This document shows positions 27,547 through 39,954 of a stretch of DNA of 56,563 nt, piece by piece. How positions within the stretch are numbered: the first letter of the stretch is position 1; the number at the start of each line of letters is the position of its first letter. The notes under the pieces were generated by a model, which saw only the letters and a program-made list of their open reading frames with translations, made no database searches and was not told the origin of the DNA. The position numbers and the translations under genes were made by a program. The stretch comes from an uncultured Anaerofilum sp. (GTDB taxonomy: Bacteria; Bacillota; Clostridia; Oscillospirales; Ruminococcaceae): contig CALWZC010000016.1 in NCBI GenBank assembly GCA_944385935.1, positions 1-56,563 of the forward strand, read 5' to 3'.

Positions 27547-28710
27547 ATGAAGCGTTTTGAAAATCCTTTGTTGACCAAAGAGGAAGCAAATAAAGCATTG
27601 GACATTGCTTGCTCTATTGTAAAACAAAACCTGCCCACCTATACCGACAAGTGCCAAAATCATTCCTCCACCAATGGCATTTATGAGCCCATCGACAATG
27701 TGGAATGGACTACTGGTTTCTGGCCCGGTGAGGTTTGGCTGGCTTGGGAGCACACTGGAGATGACCAGTTGAAGCAGGCTGCTTTGCACATGGTAGATAG
27801 CTTTAAAGAGCGCATTGAGAAAAAAATCGAGGTAGACCATCATGATATGGGATTCTTGTACACTCCCTCCTGTGTGGCTGCCTATAAATTGACTGGTGAT
27901 GAAAAGGCAAAGGAAGCTGCTCTGAAAGCTGCCGACCAGCTTATCAGCCGTTTCCAAGAAAAAGGCCAGTTCATTCAAGCATGGGGTGCTTTTGGTGCAA
28001 AAGAGAACTATCGCTTTATTATCGACTGTTTGCTGAACCTGCCCCTTTTGTACTGGGCAAGTGAGGTAACTGGCGACCAGAAATACAATGATATTGCCCA
28101 TCGCCATATTACCACCTGCCTGAAGTATTCCATTCGTCCCGATGGAAGCACCTACCACACCTTCTTCATGAATCCCGAAACTGGCGAACCTGACCATGGT
28201 GCTACCTGCCAAGGCTACAAGGATGATTCTTGCTGGGCTCGTGGACAGGCGTGGGGTGTATATGGTACTGCCATCAGCTACCGTTACACCAAAAACCCTG
28301 AGTACATTGAAAAATTCCGTACTGTACTGGATTATTACCTCACTCGTCTGCCTGAGGATTTGGTTCCCTACTGGGATATGACCTTTATCAGTGGCGACGA
28401 GGAGCCCCGTGATTCTTCTTCTGCTGCCATTGTTGCTTGTGGTTTGTTGGAGATGGCAAAATATGTGGAAGAGCAAGAGTCACAAGAGTACATCCGTTTA
28501 GCTTCTCAGATGATGAAGAGCATGGTGGACTTCTATGCTGTAAAATCTGGCCCTGTGGGTTGTGGTTTGGTAGAACATGGCACTTATGCCAAAAAGACTC
28601 CCTACAACACCTGTACCAATGCTGGCGTAGATGAGTGTGTATCTTGGGGCGACTATTATTATATGGAAGCATTGACCCGCTTTGTAAAAGATTGGAAATT
28701 GTACTGGTAA
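27547..28710 (+). CDS. Unsaturated glucuronyl hydrolase, glycoside hydrolase family 88
   Basis: 387-aa alpha/alpha-barrel enzyme that hydrolyses the 4,5-unsaturated uronic acid left by polysaccharide lyases. HHDMGFLY places a conserved acidic residue at Asp100, and WTTGFWPGEVWLAWE and CWARGQAWGVYG are further family segments. No signal peptide: cytoplasmic. AGGGA is 6 nt before the ATG. Followed by GH2 in the same direction after a hairpin, and divergent from the lyase-like gene; together they suggest use of uronate-containing glycans such as glycosaminoglycans. Confidence 0.9.
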   Translation: MKRFENPLLTKEEANKALDIACSIVKQNLPTYTDKCQNHSSTNGIYEPIDNVEWTTGFWPGEVWLAWEHTGDDQLKQAALHMVDSFKERIEKKIEVDHHDMGFLYTPSCVAAYKLTGDEKAKEAALKAADQLISRFQEKGQFIQAWGAFGAKENYRFIIDCLLNLPLLYWASEVTGDQKYNDIAHRHITTCLKYSIRPDGSTYHTFFMNPETGEPDHGATCQGYKDDSCWARGQAWGVYGTAISYRYTKNPEYIEKFRTVLDYYLTRLPEDLVPYWDMTFISGDEEPRDSSSAAIVACGLLEMAKYVEEQESQEYIRLASQMMKSMVDFYAVKSGPVGCGLVEHGTYAKKTPYNTCTNAGVDECVSWGDYYYMEALTRFVKDWKLYW

Positions 28711-28748
28711 GAAGTATTTCTCGCCCAGTTTCCTAAAAATTGCACTTT

Positions 28749-31830
<3,082 letters not shown>

Positions 31831-31848
31831 CAATCAAAAATAATAAGC

Positions 31849-31886
31849 AAAAAGGCAGCCCTTCCTTATTGGAAGGCTGCCTTTTT
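31849..31886. terminator. Bidirectional terminator
   Basis: AAAAAGGCAGCC-CTTCC / GGAAG-GCTGCCTTTTT hairpin between convergent GH2 and potD. Confidence 0.92.
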
Positions 31887-31896
31887 ATAGTTGTGT

Positions 31897-32958
31897 TTAT
31901 TGTCCACAAGCGTTTTTAAATTCTGTCCAAACCTTTACATGGGCTTCTTCTGCCTCGGCAGAGATGGGAGCAATCATCTCAGTGGAATCGGCAGTAAAGT
32001 TGTCAGGTAGAGTCAAAAACTCTTTGTATTCCTCAGAAATTAGTTCGTCTGCGGCTTTATTGGTGGAATAGTAGCCCAAATGCTCAAAGCATTGTTTTGC
32101 TACTTCTGGCTGAAGGATATAGTTGATAAATTGGTGAGCAGCATCAGGGTTGGGGGCTTGGCTGGGAATAAACTGAGCCATAATGCCCAAACCAATGCCC
32201 TCCTTGGGGAATACAACCTTTAGGTCAGGATTTGCCATTTTTGCCAAAGTCACTTGGCTGGTGTACATAATTGCAGCACCTACCTCGCCAGAAATTAGGT
32301 CATCCTGTGTGTTCTCGTCCTTAATCAAACGGATATTGGGAGCCAGTTCCAGCAATTTTTGTCCAGCAGCTTCAATTTTTGCAACATCATTGGTATTGTA
32401 GCTTTCCCCCATGGTTTTTAAAGCCATGCCGTTGATAACACGATAATTTCCGATAATTGCTAGATTGTCCTCCAAAGCGGCGTTCCATAAATCCTCGTAT
32501 CCAGTAATCTCAAAATTTACAGTTTCGGGGTTGTATACAATGGTTTGGACACCAGCACCATAAGGTACAGTATAGCTATTATCGGGGTCATAGAATTGAC
32601 TTTGATAAATGGGATTTACATTGTCCAAATTGGTTAGCTTTTCTTTATCCAACTTTGCAACTAAACCTTGTTCAATGGCAGTTTGGATGATGTAGTCATC
32701 TGCGATAATTAAATCATAATCGCCACCCTTTGCCTGAGAGAGCTTTTGCAACATGGTTTCATCGGTATCAAAGCTGGAATAATTTACAGTAATTCCAGTT
32801 TCTTTTTGGAAGCTCTCCAATACTTCATCAGGGAACATTCCCATCCAAGTGAACAAGTTGAGTTCCTGTTTGGGTTGCTGGTTGGAAGAACTACCGCAAC
32901 CGGCAAAAATTCCTGCTGCCATAGCGGCAGACAGTGCAAATGCAACTGCTTTTTTCAT
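31897..32958 (-). CDS. potD: Spermidine/putrescine ABC transporter substrate-binding lipoprotein
   Basis: 353 aa. Lipoprotein signal with lipobox FAGC (Cys about 21) and a Ser-rich linker, then a periplasmic-type binding fold beginning LNLFTWMGMFPDEVLESF, typical of PotD/PotF. Captures polyamine outside the membrane and delivers it to PotBC. Last gene of potABCD, 51 bp after potC, with AAGGAGAATG upstream of the ATG. Confidence 0.92.
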   Translation of the reverse strand: MKKAVAFALSAAMAAGIFAGCGSSSNQQPKQELNLFTWMGMFPDEVLESFQKETGITVNYSSFDTDETMLQKLSQAKGGDYDLIIADDYIIQTAIEQGLVAKLDKEKLTNLDNVNPIYQSQFYDPDNSYTVPYGAGVQTIVYNPETVNFEITGYEDLWNAALEDNLAIIGNYRVINGMALKTMGESYNTNDVAKIEAAGQKLLELAPNIRLIKDENTQDDLISGEVGAAIMYTSQVTLAKMANPDLKVVFPKEGIGLGIMAQFIPSQAPNPDAAHQFINYILQPEVAKQCFEHLGYYSTNKAADELISEEYKEFLTLPDNFTADSTEMIAPISAEAEEAHVKVWTEFKNACGQ

Positions 32959-33009
32959 GATTTACATTCTCCTTTGTATTAAAAATATAGAACAAGGTGG
33001 AAAATAGCA

Positions 33010-33786
33010 TTATTGTTTTTCTTTTCCCAACCAAGTAGAAAGAGCAACCAAAATCAACGTAGCCAACAGCATCAAACTACATAAGGCGTTGATTTCGGGG
33101 GTTACCCCTGTTTTAATTTGGGTGTATACCCGAATGGGTAGGGTGTTTACATTTACACCTGTGACAAACAAACTGATAATAACATCATCAAAGCTCATAG
33201 CAAAGCTGAGCACCATACCAGAGGCAATAGCAGGAGCAATAAGGGGAAGGGTAATATCCCGAAATACCTGCCATTCCGATGCGCCCAAATCCCGCGCCGC
33301 CTCTGCTAAAGAGGCATCCATGCCCACCAGACGGGCTTTGACTAGCATAAAGCAATAGGGAATACAAAAAGCGGTGTGGCCTAGAATGAGAGTAGTCATT
33401 CCAAAGGGCAACCCCAGCAAAGAAAAGAAAGCCAAAAAGACCATAGCAAGAATAATTTCAGGAATCATAATGGGCAAAGTGGAAAGGTATTCCATGACAC
33501 CATTGGCTTTGCATTTAATTTTTGTCATACCAAATGCACCCAATGTACCAATGACAGCAGCGCACACACTGCTAGAAACCCCTAAAATAATGCTATTCCA
33601 CAGAGCTTTAAACATTTCTTTGTCCCGAAAAAGTTGCTGATACCATTTTATAGAAAAACCGCCCCAGACAGAACTGATTTTGCTTTCGTTAAAAGAATAG
33701 ATAACCAGCAACACAATGGGAAGATACATTACCACCAGCACAATTCCCATAAATATCCGAGAAAAGGAGATAGACCGTGTTTTCAT
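33010..33786 (-). CDS. potC: Spermidine/putrescine ABC transporter permease
   Basis: 258 aa, six membrane helices, with the coupling motif [21 protein letters not shown] that docks on PotA. Starts with a 4-bp overlap on potB. Forms the channel with PotB. Confidence 0.93.
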   Translation of the reverse strand: MKTRSISFSRIFMGIVLVVMYLPIVLLVIYSFNESKISSVWGGFSIKWYQQLFRDKEMFKALWNSIILGVSSSVCAAVIGTLGAFGMTKIKCKANGVMEYLSTLPIMIPEIILAMVFLAFFSLLGLPFGMTTLILGHTAFCIPYCFMLVKARLVGMDASLAEAARDLGASEWQVFRDITLPLIAPAIASGMVLSFAMSFDDVIISLFVTGVNVNTLPIRVYTQIKTGVTPEINALCSLMLLATLILVALSTWLGKEKQ

Positions 33787-34643
33787 AGCAATCCCTCCAA
33801 ATCCCGTACACCGGAAATTTTGCGATACAATGCAATCATTAGGGTGGTCATTATCATCAATACCACAGCAAGGGCCGCAGCAAAGGGAGTATTGTGGGCC
33901 TTTACCAGTTGGTCTTGAATGAGGCTACCCACTAAAACAACCTTATTTCCTCCGAGAATATCTGCTATAAAGAACAATCCCATAGAGGGGATAAAGGTAA
34001 GAATAATCCCAGAGAGCAAGCCCGGCAGGGTGAGTTTTAGGGTAACCGTAAAAAATGCTTTGGCAGGGGATGCGCCCAAATCTCTGGCAGCCTCCACTAA
34101 AGACCAATCCATTTTTTCTGCACTGGAATATACAGCGAAAATCATAAATTGCAACAAGGCATATACCATTCCTACCACTACAGCAGGGTAGGTATACAGC
34201 AATTTTAACGGACTGTCGGTGATATGTAAGCCCATAAGAAGCTGGTCTAAGGTGCCATTGGCTCGGAAAATGATAATCCAGCCATACAAACGAATCAGAG
34301 AATTTGTCCAGAAAGGAACCATCAATGCCAACATCATTCGTTGCTTTCCTTTGGGGGAAAGTTTTGCCATAAAATATCCAAAGGGATAACCAATGAAAAC
34401 AATGATTGTGGTGGAAATCAAGGCCAATTTTAAAGAATCGGCAAAGGTAGAAAGATAAACAGGCTGTAAAATTTGAATGTAGTTTTGTAGGGTAAACTGG
34501 GAGGTTACTCCCCAGCTTTCTGCTCGCTGTAAAAAGCTAAGTACCACCATATATAGCAAGGGTGCTCCCACAAATAAAATGGTAAACAGATATAAAGGAA
34601 GTAAGGTTGCCCAGTATTTTTTTGAGGCTTTTGCTTGTTTCAT
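33783..34643 (-). CDS. potB: Spermidine/putrescine ABC transporter permease
   Basis: 286 aa, six helices, with the coupling motif [21 protein letters not shown]. Overlaps potA by 4 bp and potC by 4 bp, so potA, potB and potC are translationally coupled. The N-terminus is Lys-rich before the first helix, as usual for PotB. Confidence 0.93.
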   Translation of the reverse strand: MKQAKASKKYWATLLPLYLFTILFVGAPLLYMVVLSFLQRAESWGVTSQFTLQNYIQILQPVYLSTFADSLKLALISTTIIVFIGYPFGYFMAKLSPKGKQRMMLALMVPFWTNSLIRLYGWIIIFRANGTLDQLLMGLHITDSPLKLLYTYPAVVVGMVYALLQFMIFAVYSSAEKMDWSLVEAARDLGASPAKAFFTVTLKLTLPGLLSGIILTFIPSMGLFFIADILGGNKVVLVGSLIQDQLVKAHNTPFAAALAVVLMIMTTLMIALYRKISGVRDLEGLL

Positions 34644-35725
34644 GGCAATTCCTCCTCACTGTCCTCCACAACAATGGCCTGAGAAGGTTCCCAGAATACG
34701 GTCATTTGTTGGCCTACCTGAGCTGGCAGGTCAATTCCATGGCGGCTTGCTACCAAAGTTTGCCCATCGGTAAGTTCCAATACAATTCGCAGCATTCCCC
34801 CAGCAAAGGTTTTTTCTCGGATAACCGCAGATAGTCCAGTGAGAGATTGTTCGGCAGGCTGGAAAGAAACCTGTTCACTGCGCACAGCCACACAGGCAGT
34901 TTTGCCCTGTTCTGCTGCAACTTCATAGCAATGGGCAGAAAAGCTTCCCGCTGGGGTGTGCAGCAAGATATTCTCTCCTGCTTCTGCCACAGTGCCCCGC
35001 AAAATATTTGCTTCTCCTACGAAATGGGCAACATAAGAGGTTTTTGGAGTTTCGTATATTTCGTTGGGCGTGCCAATTTGCTCAAATTGTCCTTTTCGCA
35101 TTACAGCAATACGGTCGGACATATTCAAGGCTTCCTCTTGGTCGTGGGTAATATAGATAAAGGTAATGCCCAGTTGTTTTTGCAATCGTTTTAATTCAAA
35201 TTGCATCTGGCGGCGAAGTTGCAAGTCCAGTGCACCTAGAGGTTCATCCAACAGCAAAACCTGTGGTTCTACTGCCACAGCTCGTGCAATGGCCACACGT
35301 TGCCGTTGTCCGCCAGACAGTTCGCCGGGCATACGGTTTTGATAGCCCTCTAGTTGTACTAGTTCCAGCATTTCTGCCACTTTTTTTTGAATTTGCTCTT
35401 TGGAAAATTTTTTTAACTTTAGCCCATAGGCAATGTTTTCTCCCACAGTCATATGGGGGAATAGGGCGTAGTTCTGAAACACAGTGTTCACAGTTCGCTT
35501 TTCTGGAGGGAAAAGAGTGACATCCCGCCCGTTGAGCAATACGCGACCATTGTCGGGATGTTCCAAACCGGCAATAATGCGCAAAGTTGTGGTTTTGCCA
35601 CAACCAGAGGCTCCCAAAAGAGTAATAAACTCTCCTTGTTCAATCTCCAAAGAAATTTGGTCTAAAACCTTTGTATCACCAAAACTTTTGGAGATTTGTT
35701 CCAGTTGTAAGATTTTTTTGCCCAT
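34640..35725 (-). CDS. potA: Spermidine/putrescine ABC transporter ATPase
   Basis: 361 aa. ATPase domain with Walker A (GASGCGKTT), Q-loop ([12 protein letters not shown]), signature (LSGGQRQR), Walker B ([11 protein letters not shown]) and H-loop (ITHDQEEAL); the C-terminal TOBE-type domain is regulatory. First gene of potABCD. AGGAGCG precedes the ATG and begins just after the T-run of a leader terminator (35743-35774), so operon expression may be attenuated. Confidence 0.95.
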   Translation of the reverse strand: MGKKILQLEQISKSFGDTKVLDQISLEIEQGEFITLLGASGCGKTTTLRIIAGLEHPDNGRVLLNGRDVTLFPPEKRTVNTVFQNYALFPHMTVGENIAYGLKLKKFSKEQIQKKVAEMLELVQLEGYQNRMPGELSGGQRQRVAIARAVAVEPQVLLLDEPLGALDLQLRRQMQFELKRLQKQLGITFIYITHDQEEALNMSDRIAVMRKGQFEQIGTPNEIYETPKTSYVAHFVGEANILRGTVAEAGENILLHTPAGSFSAHCYEVAAEQGKTACVAVRSEQVSFQPAEQSLTGLSAVIREKTFAGGMLRIVLELTDGQTLVASRHGIDLPAQVGQQMTVFWEPSQAIVVEDSEEELP

Positions 35726-35742
35726 TGATTTCGCTCCTGTTC

Positions 35743-35774
35743 AAAAAAACATCTGCGGATAAAACGTCCGCAGA
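35743..35774 (-). promoter_or_regulatory. Terminator-like hairpin in the potA leader (candidate attenuator)
   Basis: On the minus strand a perfect 8-bp stem TCTGCGGA/TCCGCAGA with a 7-nt loop is followed by TG and seven T, then at once by the potA ribosome site. A probable extended -10 (TGATATAAT, TATAAT at 35826-35821) lies about 50 bp upstream of the hairpin. No gene on this strand lies between that -10 and the hairpin, so this looks like leader termination and not the end of another transcript. Confidence 0.6.
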
Positions 35775-35952
35775 AGGTACACAAACTCTTATAAAAAATT
35801 TCTATGCTGGCTTTATTTAAATTATATCAAATTTGTATGATTTGAAAAGACCTTTTTGAAAAAAGGTATTATTAAGGATAAAAATTTTCTGGTTTTTACA
35901 ACTTTTCATAAAAAGAAAAACCAAGGTATAGGAAAATTGCGTAAAAATTTTG

Positions 35953-35990
35953 AAACAAAAGAGCAGCCGACAAAATGCCGCTGCTCTATT
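35953..35990. terminator. Terminator after the NSS symporter gene
   Basis: AGAGCAGC/GCTGCTCT stem with a 12-nt loop and T-rich tails on both strands, directly after the symporter stop. The roughly 120 bp from here to the pot promoter is AT-rich with nothing else visible. Confidence 0.8.
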
Positions 35991-35991
35991 T

Positions 35992-37368
35992 TTATGCTTT
36001 TGCAAATTTATCCCAGTAGCCCATAACAAAAATGACCAAAACGATGATGGGCAAAATCCATGTGAAATAAAAACGCAGTTGCTTGGGAAAAGCAATTCCT
36101 TTACCAGAATCTGCTTCTTTCAAGAAGTTTTCCCAGCCCCAACCATATCGGGATACACAAAATAGCAAATATACCAAACTGCCCAAAGGCAACAGATTGT
36201 TGGACACAATAAAGTCTTCTAAATCCTGTATGGTACTGGTGGAACCCAATGGTTTGATATCTTTTAAAACATTGAACCCTAGAACGCAAGGCATGCTGCA
36301 AATGGTAATGAGAATAGCATTGAACCAAACTGCCTTTTTCCGGCTCCAGCCCCGTAAATCCATAGCAAAGCTAATGATATTTTCAAACACAGCAATTACT
36401 GTGGATAGGGCAGCAAAGCTCATAAACACAAAGAACAGGCTGCCCCAAATTCTTCCGCCAGGCATTTGGTTGAACACATTAGGAAGTGTGACAAACACAA
36501 GTCCCGGCCCTTGGCCTGTGCTTACACCAAAAGCACTGCAAGCGGGGAAAATCACCAAACCAGCCAGCAATGCAACCATAGTATCCAACAATGCTACATT
36601 GATGGCCTCTCCTGTGAGGCGTCGCTCTTTTCCAATATAACTGCCAAAAATAGCAAGACATCCAATGCCAATACTCAAAGTGAAAAATGCTTGTCCCATG
36701 GCAGCAAAAATTGCATTACCAATGCCCTGTTCTGCCATTTTGATAAAGTCCGGCAAAAGGTAGAACCGCAAGCCTTCCCCGGCACCTGGCAGGGTAACAC
36801 TGCGAACGCACAAAACCAGCATAATGATAAATAAACAGGACATCATTGCCTTGGTAATGCGCTCTACCCCTTTTTGCAGACCCATGCTACAAATGCCAAA
36901 GCCCAAAACAACACTTACAATCATCCATATTGTCATAGGAATGGGATTACTTAGCATATCATCAAATACAGTGCCTACCTGTTGGGGTTCCATTCCATCA
37001 AATACACCAGTGGCCATTTTTACAAAGTAGGACATCATCCAGCCACAAACTGTTGTGTAGAAAAACATCAACAAATAGTTTCCGGCCATGGCAGTATAGG
37101 CATGAAGATGCCACTTTGTGCCCTTTGGTTCTAATACATGGAAACTTTTTGCCACAGACTTTTGGCTGGCACGACCTACGGCAAACTCCATGACCATAAT
37201 GGGAAGCCCCAAAATGAGCAAAAACAACAAATATAGTAGCACAAAGGCAGCGCCACCATACTGACCCGTGATATAAGGAAATCGCCACACATTTCCTAGC
37301 CCAATGGCACACCCAGCAGAAATGAGAATAAAACCCAAACGAGAGCCGAATTTTTCTCGTTCCTTCAA
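35992..37368 (-). CDS. Sodium:neurotransmitter symporter (NSS/SNF) family transporter
   Basis: 458 aa, about 11-12 membrane helices. The N-terminal GFILISAGCAIGLGNVWRFP is the hallmark of LeuT-like NSS proteins, with the unwound TM1 that holds Na+ and substrate, and GGAAFVLLYLLFLLILGLP follows. The bacterial family imports amino acids with sodium; the substrate here is unknown. GGGAGGG lies before the ATG. A promoter (37428-37456) and an inverted repeat TTTCCG/CGGAAA in the leader precede it. Confidence 0.9.
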   Translation of the reverse strand: MKEREKFGSRLGFILISAGCAIGLGNVWRFPYITGQYGGAAFVLLYLLFLLILGLPIMVMEFAVGRASQKSVAKSFHVLEPKGTKWHLHAYTAMAGNYLLMFFYTTVCGWMMSYFVKMATGVFDGMEPQQVGTVFDDMLSNPIPMTIWMIVSVVLGFGICSMGLQKGVERITKAMMSCLFIIMLVLCVRSVTLPGAGEGLRFYLLPDFIKMAEQGIGNAIFAAMGQAFFTLSIGIGCLAIFGSYIGKERRLTGEAINVALLDTMVALLAGLVIFPACSAFGVSTGQGPGLVFVTLPNVFNQMPGGRIWGSLFFVFMSFAALSTVIAVFENIISFAMDLRGWSRKKAVWFNAILITICSMPCVLGFNVLKDIKPLGSTSTIQDLEDFIVSNNLLPLGSLVYLLFCVSRYGWGWENFLKEADSGKGIAFPKQLRFYFTWILPIIVLVIFVMGYWDKFAKA

Positions 37369-37427
37369 ATTGTATCCCTCCCTTTCCGAAAACGTACGGA
37401 AATATTGTGTAAAAACACCTTCTGATA

Positions 37428-37456
37428 AGGATACATATTTTTATTTACCCTGTCAA
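37428..37456 (-). promoter_or_regulatory. Promoter of the NSS symporter gene
   Basis: On the minus strand TTGACA (37456-37451), 17 bp, TATCCT (37433-37428). An inverted repeat TTTCCG/CGGAAA lies downstream in the leader near 37383-37402. Confidence 0.7.
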
Positions 37457-37484
37457 CAGTTTATCACTTTTTTGCTTTAGCTTG

Positions 37485-38357
37485 TTAAATATGCCGGAAT
37501 CCTTTTCCGATGGTTTCGGAGGAGTTTACAATACTCATAAAGGCCTTGGAGTCGGTTTTGCGAATGAAATTTCGCAGTTCCACAGCTTGTCGACGGCCAA
37601 GAATGGTGGTAATTACCTTCATTTTTTTGTGGGTATAGGCACCCTCTGCATCATATACCGTTGCACTGCGATGTAGTTTTTCCATAATGAATTTTAGAAT
37701 TTCTTCCGATTGAACAGATACAATGGTAACTTTTTTGCGGATGTTGATACTTTCAATTACACTATCTACTAGGAATGTTTTCAGTACAAGGCCCAAAACA
37801 CAATACAAACCAGTGCGAACATCATAAATGTACAGGGTAGCCGCAGCAATGAAAAAATCGCTAATCAGCAAGGCTTTTCCAATTTCTAAGCTGGTGTATT
37901 TGGCAAGAATCATTGCCACAATATCAGTTCCACCAGTGGAGGCACCAATATTAAAAACAATGGCAGTGCCTGCTGCTGGCAAAATCACAGCATATAGCAG
38001 CTCTAACATGGCATCGTTGGAAAAGGGGGCAGACATGGGGTAGATTTTTTCCATTGCCATAATGAAAAAAGAAAGTGCAATAGAAGAATAGATGGTAATG
38101 CCCATAGCCTTTCTGCCTAAAAAGATAAGACCCAAAACAATCAATATAATGTTTACCACCAGCATAAAATCGCCCACATTCATCTGGGGGAACAGGGTAG
38201 CACCAATGATGGAGATACCAGAAGTACCACCCATGGCGAAATGGTTGGGCGTTTTAAACAAATGGGTTCCAGCGGCTGTGATAATCAAGCCTAGATTCAA
38301 CAAAAGAAAATACCGTAAGTTTTCGGCGGAAAAAATTTGCCGTACCTTGTTTTTCAT
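37485..38357 (-). CDS. YitT-family membrane protein
   Basis: 290 aa from the ATG at 38357, with AAAGGG 7 nt upstream. Six-helix YitT/DUF161 part (FLLLNLGLIITAAGTHLFKTPNHFAMGGTSGISI) and a C-terminal DUF2179 cytoplasmic domain (KVTIVSVQSEEI... AYTHKKMKVITTILGRRQ). Family function is not settled. Several paralogues per genome are usual in Firmicutes. Single-gene unit. Confidence 0.88.
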   Translation of the reverse strand: MKNKVRQIFSAENLRYFLLLNLGLIITAAGTHLFKTPNHFAMGGTSGISIIGATLFPQMNVGDFMLVVNIILIVLGLIFLGRKAMGITIYSSIALSFFIMAMEKIYPMSAPFSNDAMLELLYAVILPAAGTAIVFNIGASTGGTDIVAMILAKYTSLEIGKALLISDFFIAAATLYIYDVRTGLYCVLGLVLKTFLVDSVIESINIRKKVTIVSVQSEEILKFIMEKLHRSATVYDAEGAYTHKKMKVITTILGRRQAVELRNFIRKTDSKAFMSIVNSSETIGKGFRHI

Positions 38358-38397
38358 GGATAATCCCTTTCTAATACTGTATTCCACAAAAGAGCAG

Positions 38398-38776
38398 TTT
38401 TTGTAAGTTTAGACCTTTTTCTCTCGCTTATTTTGCAATTTTATGGTATACTAATTTCTGTACCAGTGTTTTGATGCTGGCACACATTTAGATTTTATCA
38501 CACCAACATTTCTCAAACAAGGAAAATCTTTTCCTTATGTTTGAAAAAATCTCCTTTTATTACAGAGTAGGTATTTTTTCGCTTTTATAATGGGATATAA
38601 CTACAAGGAAGTACCATTTACTGTTGATTCTATAAAATACATATCTATCTATAAAATTTGTTGATTTCTCTCCTATAAAAGGGAAAAATATCCCTGTAAC
38701 TCCCAGCACAAAAGTGCTATTTTCAAGCAGAGGTAAAAATCTTTGCTTGCAAGAACAACGAAACGAGGAAAAAACC
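38398..38776. other. AT-rich intergenic region without a gene
   Basis: About 380 bp between divergent genes. Visible elements: an inverted repeat CCAGTG/CTGG near 38461, a perfect AAGGAAAA/TTTTCCTT palindrome at 38519-38536, and a CAAGCA/TGCTTG hairpin just before the ribosome site of the 38777 gene. No convincing coding frame. Promoters must lie here, but none stands out. Confidence 0.5.
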
Positions 38777-39121
38777 ATGCAAGAAAATCAAACTACTACT
38801 TTATCAACAAATAAACGCCGTAGAAGAAGAAGTAAAAAGCCCACAAACCAACCACCTGTGGCAAATACTGTTTCTGCTACACAACGGCAAAACCTGCGGA
38901 AAGCTGCTATTTCAGAGCGCAGCCAATCCCGAACCAAAGACACAACTGACCGCCCTCGACAAGAAAGACGAGGAGCAAAACCTCAAACAGCAAAACCTGT
39001 GGTTTCCACAAGTCAAACACTACAAGAGGAAGATGCAGGGCTGTTGTTAATTTCCCGCAAGGCTCCCACTGTGAAATATGCAAACTTTGATGAGTATATG
39101 AAAAATCACAGTAATATATAA
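38777..39121 (+). CDS. Hypothetical basic, low-complexity protein
   Basis: 114 aa. Start at the ATG with GAGG 9 nt upstream. The first 75 residues are Arg/Lys/Thr/Gln-rich (KRRRRRSKK) and look disordered; the last 35 (EEDAGLLLISRKAPTVKYANFDEYMKNH) look more ordered. The charge suggests nucleic-acid or ribosome binding, but no family is recognised. Own terminator at 39155. Confidence 0.7.
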   Translation: MQENQTTTLSTNKRRRRRSKKPTNQPPVANTVSATQRQNLRKAAISERSQSRTKDTTDRPRQERRGAKPQTAKPVVSTSQTLQEEDAGLLLISRKAPTVKYANFDEYMKNHSNI

Positions 39122-39128
39122 TGATGTT

Positions 39129-39157
39129 TTGATGTGACAGTTCTATAACAATATAAA
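39129..39157 (+). promoter_or_regulatory. Probable promoter for the cat gene
   Basis: TTGATG (39129-39134), 17 bp, TATAAA (39152-39157). Transcription would start near 39165, inside the terminator of the preceding gene, so the full hairpin would not form in this transcript. Confidence 0.5.
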
Positions 39158-39196
39158 AACAGACTTTTTGCATTGCAGCTATAAAAAGTCTGTTTT
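39155..39196 (+). terminator. Intrinsic terminator after the basic protein gene
   Basis: AAAAACAGACTTTTT (39155-39169) pairs with AAAAAGTCTGTTTTT (39182-39196), 30 bp past the stop. Confidence 0.85.
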
Positions 39197-39235
39197 TCTT
39201 TGGAAAAATTTCTATTTATGAAAGGGAGATTCTAG

Positions 39236-39904
39236 ATGAATTTTCGGATAATTGAAAAAGAAGGATGGAAAAGAGCTGAGTATTTTCAACATTATTTTTC
39301 TTCTGTTCCATGCACTTACAGTATGACTACAAAATTGGATATTACTGATATTTGTAAAAGTAAAATGAGGTTATACCCTACAATGTTGTATTGTATTACA
39401 ACAATAGTAAATCGCCATGAAGAATTCCGAACAAGCTTAAATAACAACAACGAGTTAGGAATTTTTGAACAAATGTTGCCTTGTTATACAATTCTTGATG
39501 AGCAGACAGAAATGTTCTCCAATATCTGGACAGAATATACAGAGGATTATAAAACATTCTGCAAATCTTATGAACAAGACATAGAGCAATATGGAAAAGC
39601 AAAACCCATGGAAGCAAAACCCAATGTACCAGAGAATACATTTCCTGTTTCCATGATTCCATGGACTAGTTTTGATGGATTCAATTTGAATTTAAAAAAT
39701 GGCTATAAATATCTGTTGCCTATTTTCACAATGGGACGCTTTTCTTTGGAGGGAGATAAAACGCTTTTGCCAATTTCTGTGCAGGTACATCATGCAGTTT
39801 GCGACGGATTCCATTTGTGTAGATTTAAACGAATTGCAAGAGCTGCTTTACACCTTGCCAAAAAGTCAAAAACGATAAGAAAAAAGAGTTGCTGTAACCA
39901 ATGA
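39236..39904 (+). CDS. cat: Chloramphenicol acetyltransferase (catP-like) with frameshifted C-terminus
   Basis: 222-aa trimeric-type CAT that acetylates chloramphenicol with acetyl-CoA. FQHYFSSVPCTYSMTTKLDI, NRHEEFRTSLN, PNVPENTFPVSMIPW and QVHHAVCDGFH (catalytic His186, Asp190) match the clostridial CatP group strongly. After Phe197 the frame leaves the family sequence: the expected NELQELL is present in the next frame (39828-39878, ending TAA). A 2-nt loss in a Phe-Val-Asn codon run would explain this. The catalytic core is intact, but the last helix is replaced by a Lys/Cys-rich tail, so stability is in question. AAAGGGAG is 7 nt before the ATG. Confidence 0.9.
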   Translation: MNFRIIEKEGWKRAEYFQHYFSSVPCTYSMTTKLDITDICKSKMRLYPTMLYCITTIVNRHEEFRTSLNNNNELGIFEQMLPCYTILDEQTEMFSNIWTEYTEDYKTFCKSYEQDIEQYGKAKPMEAKPNVPENTFPVSMIPWTSFDGFNLNLKNGYKYLLPIFTMGRFSLEGDKTLLPISVQVHHAVCDGFHLCRFKRIARAALHLAKKSKTIRKKSCCNQ

Positions 39905-39922
39905 ACAGCAACTCTTTTCTTT
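39881..39922. terminator. Bidirectional terminator shared by cat and the 32-aa peptide gene
   Basis: AAGAGTTGCTGT / ACAGCAACTCTT stem with a 9-nt loop, T-rich on both strands. It overlaps the shifted cat tail. Confidence 0.88.
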
Positions 39923-39954
39923 AACAACTTTTGTGCCCGAACAGGCAGGAAGGA

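Noticed and set aside
27445-28476. 343-aa minus-strand frame opposite GH88
   Set aside because: Low-complexity shadow of a well-supported GH88 gene; no ribosome site and no family motif.
39824-39830. TTTAAAC slippery heptamer in cat as a programmed frameshift site
   Set aside because: The heptamer is not in the phase needed for -1 slippage, and a -1 shift would not reach the NELQELL frame.
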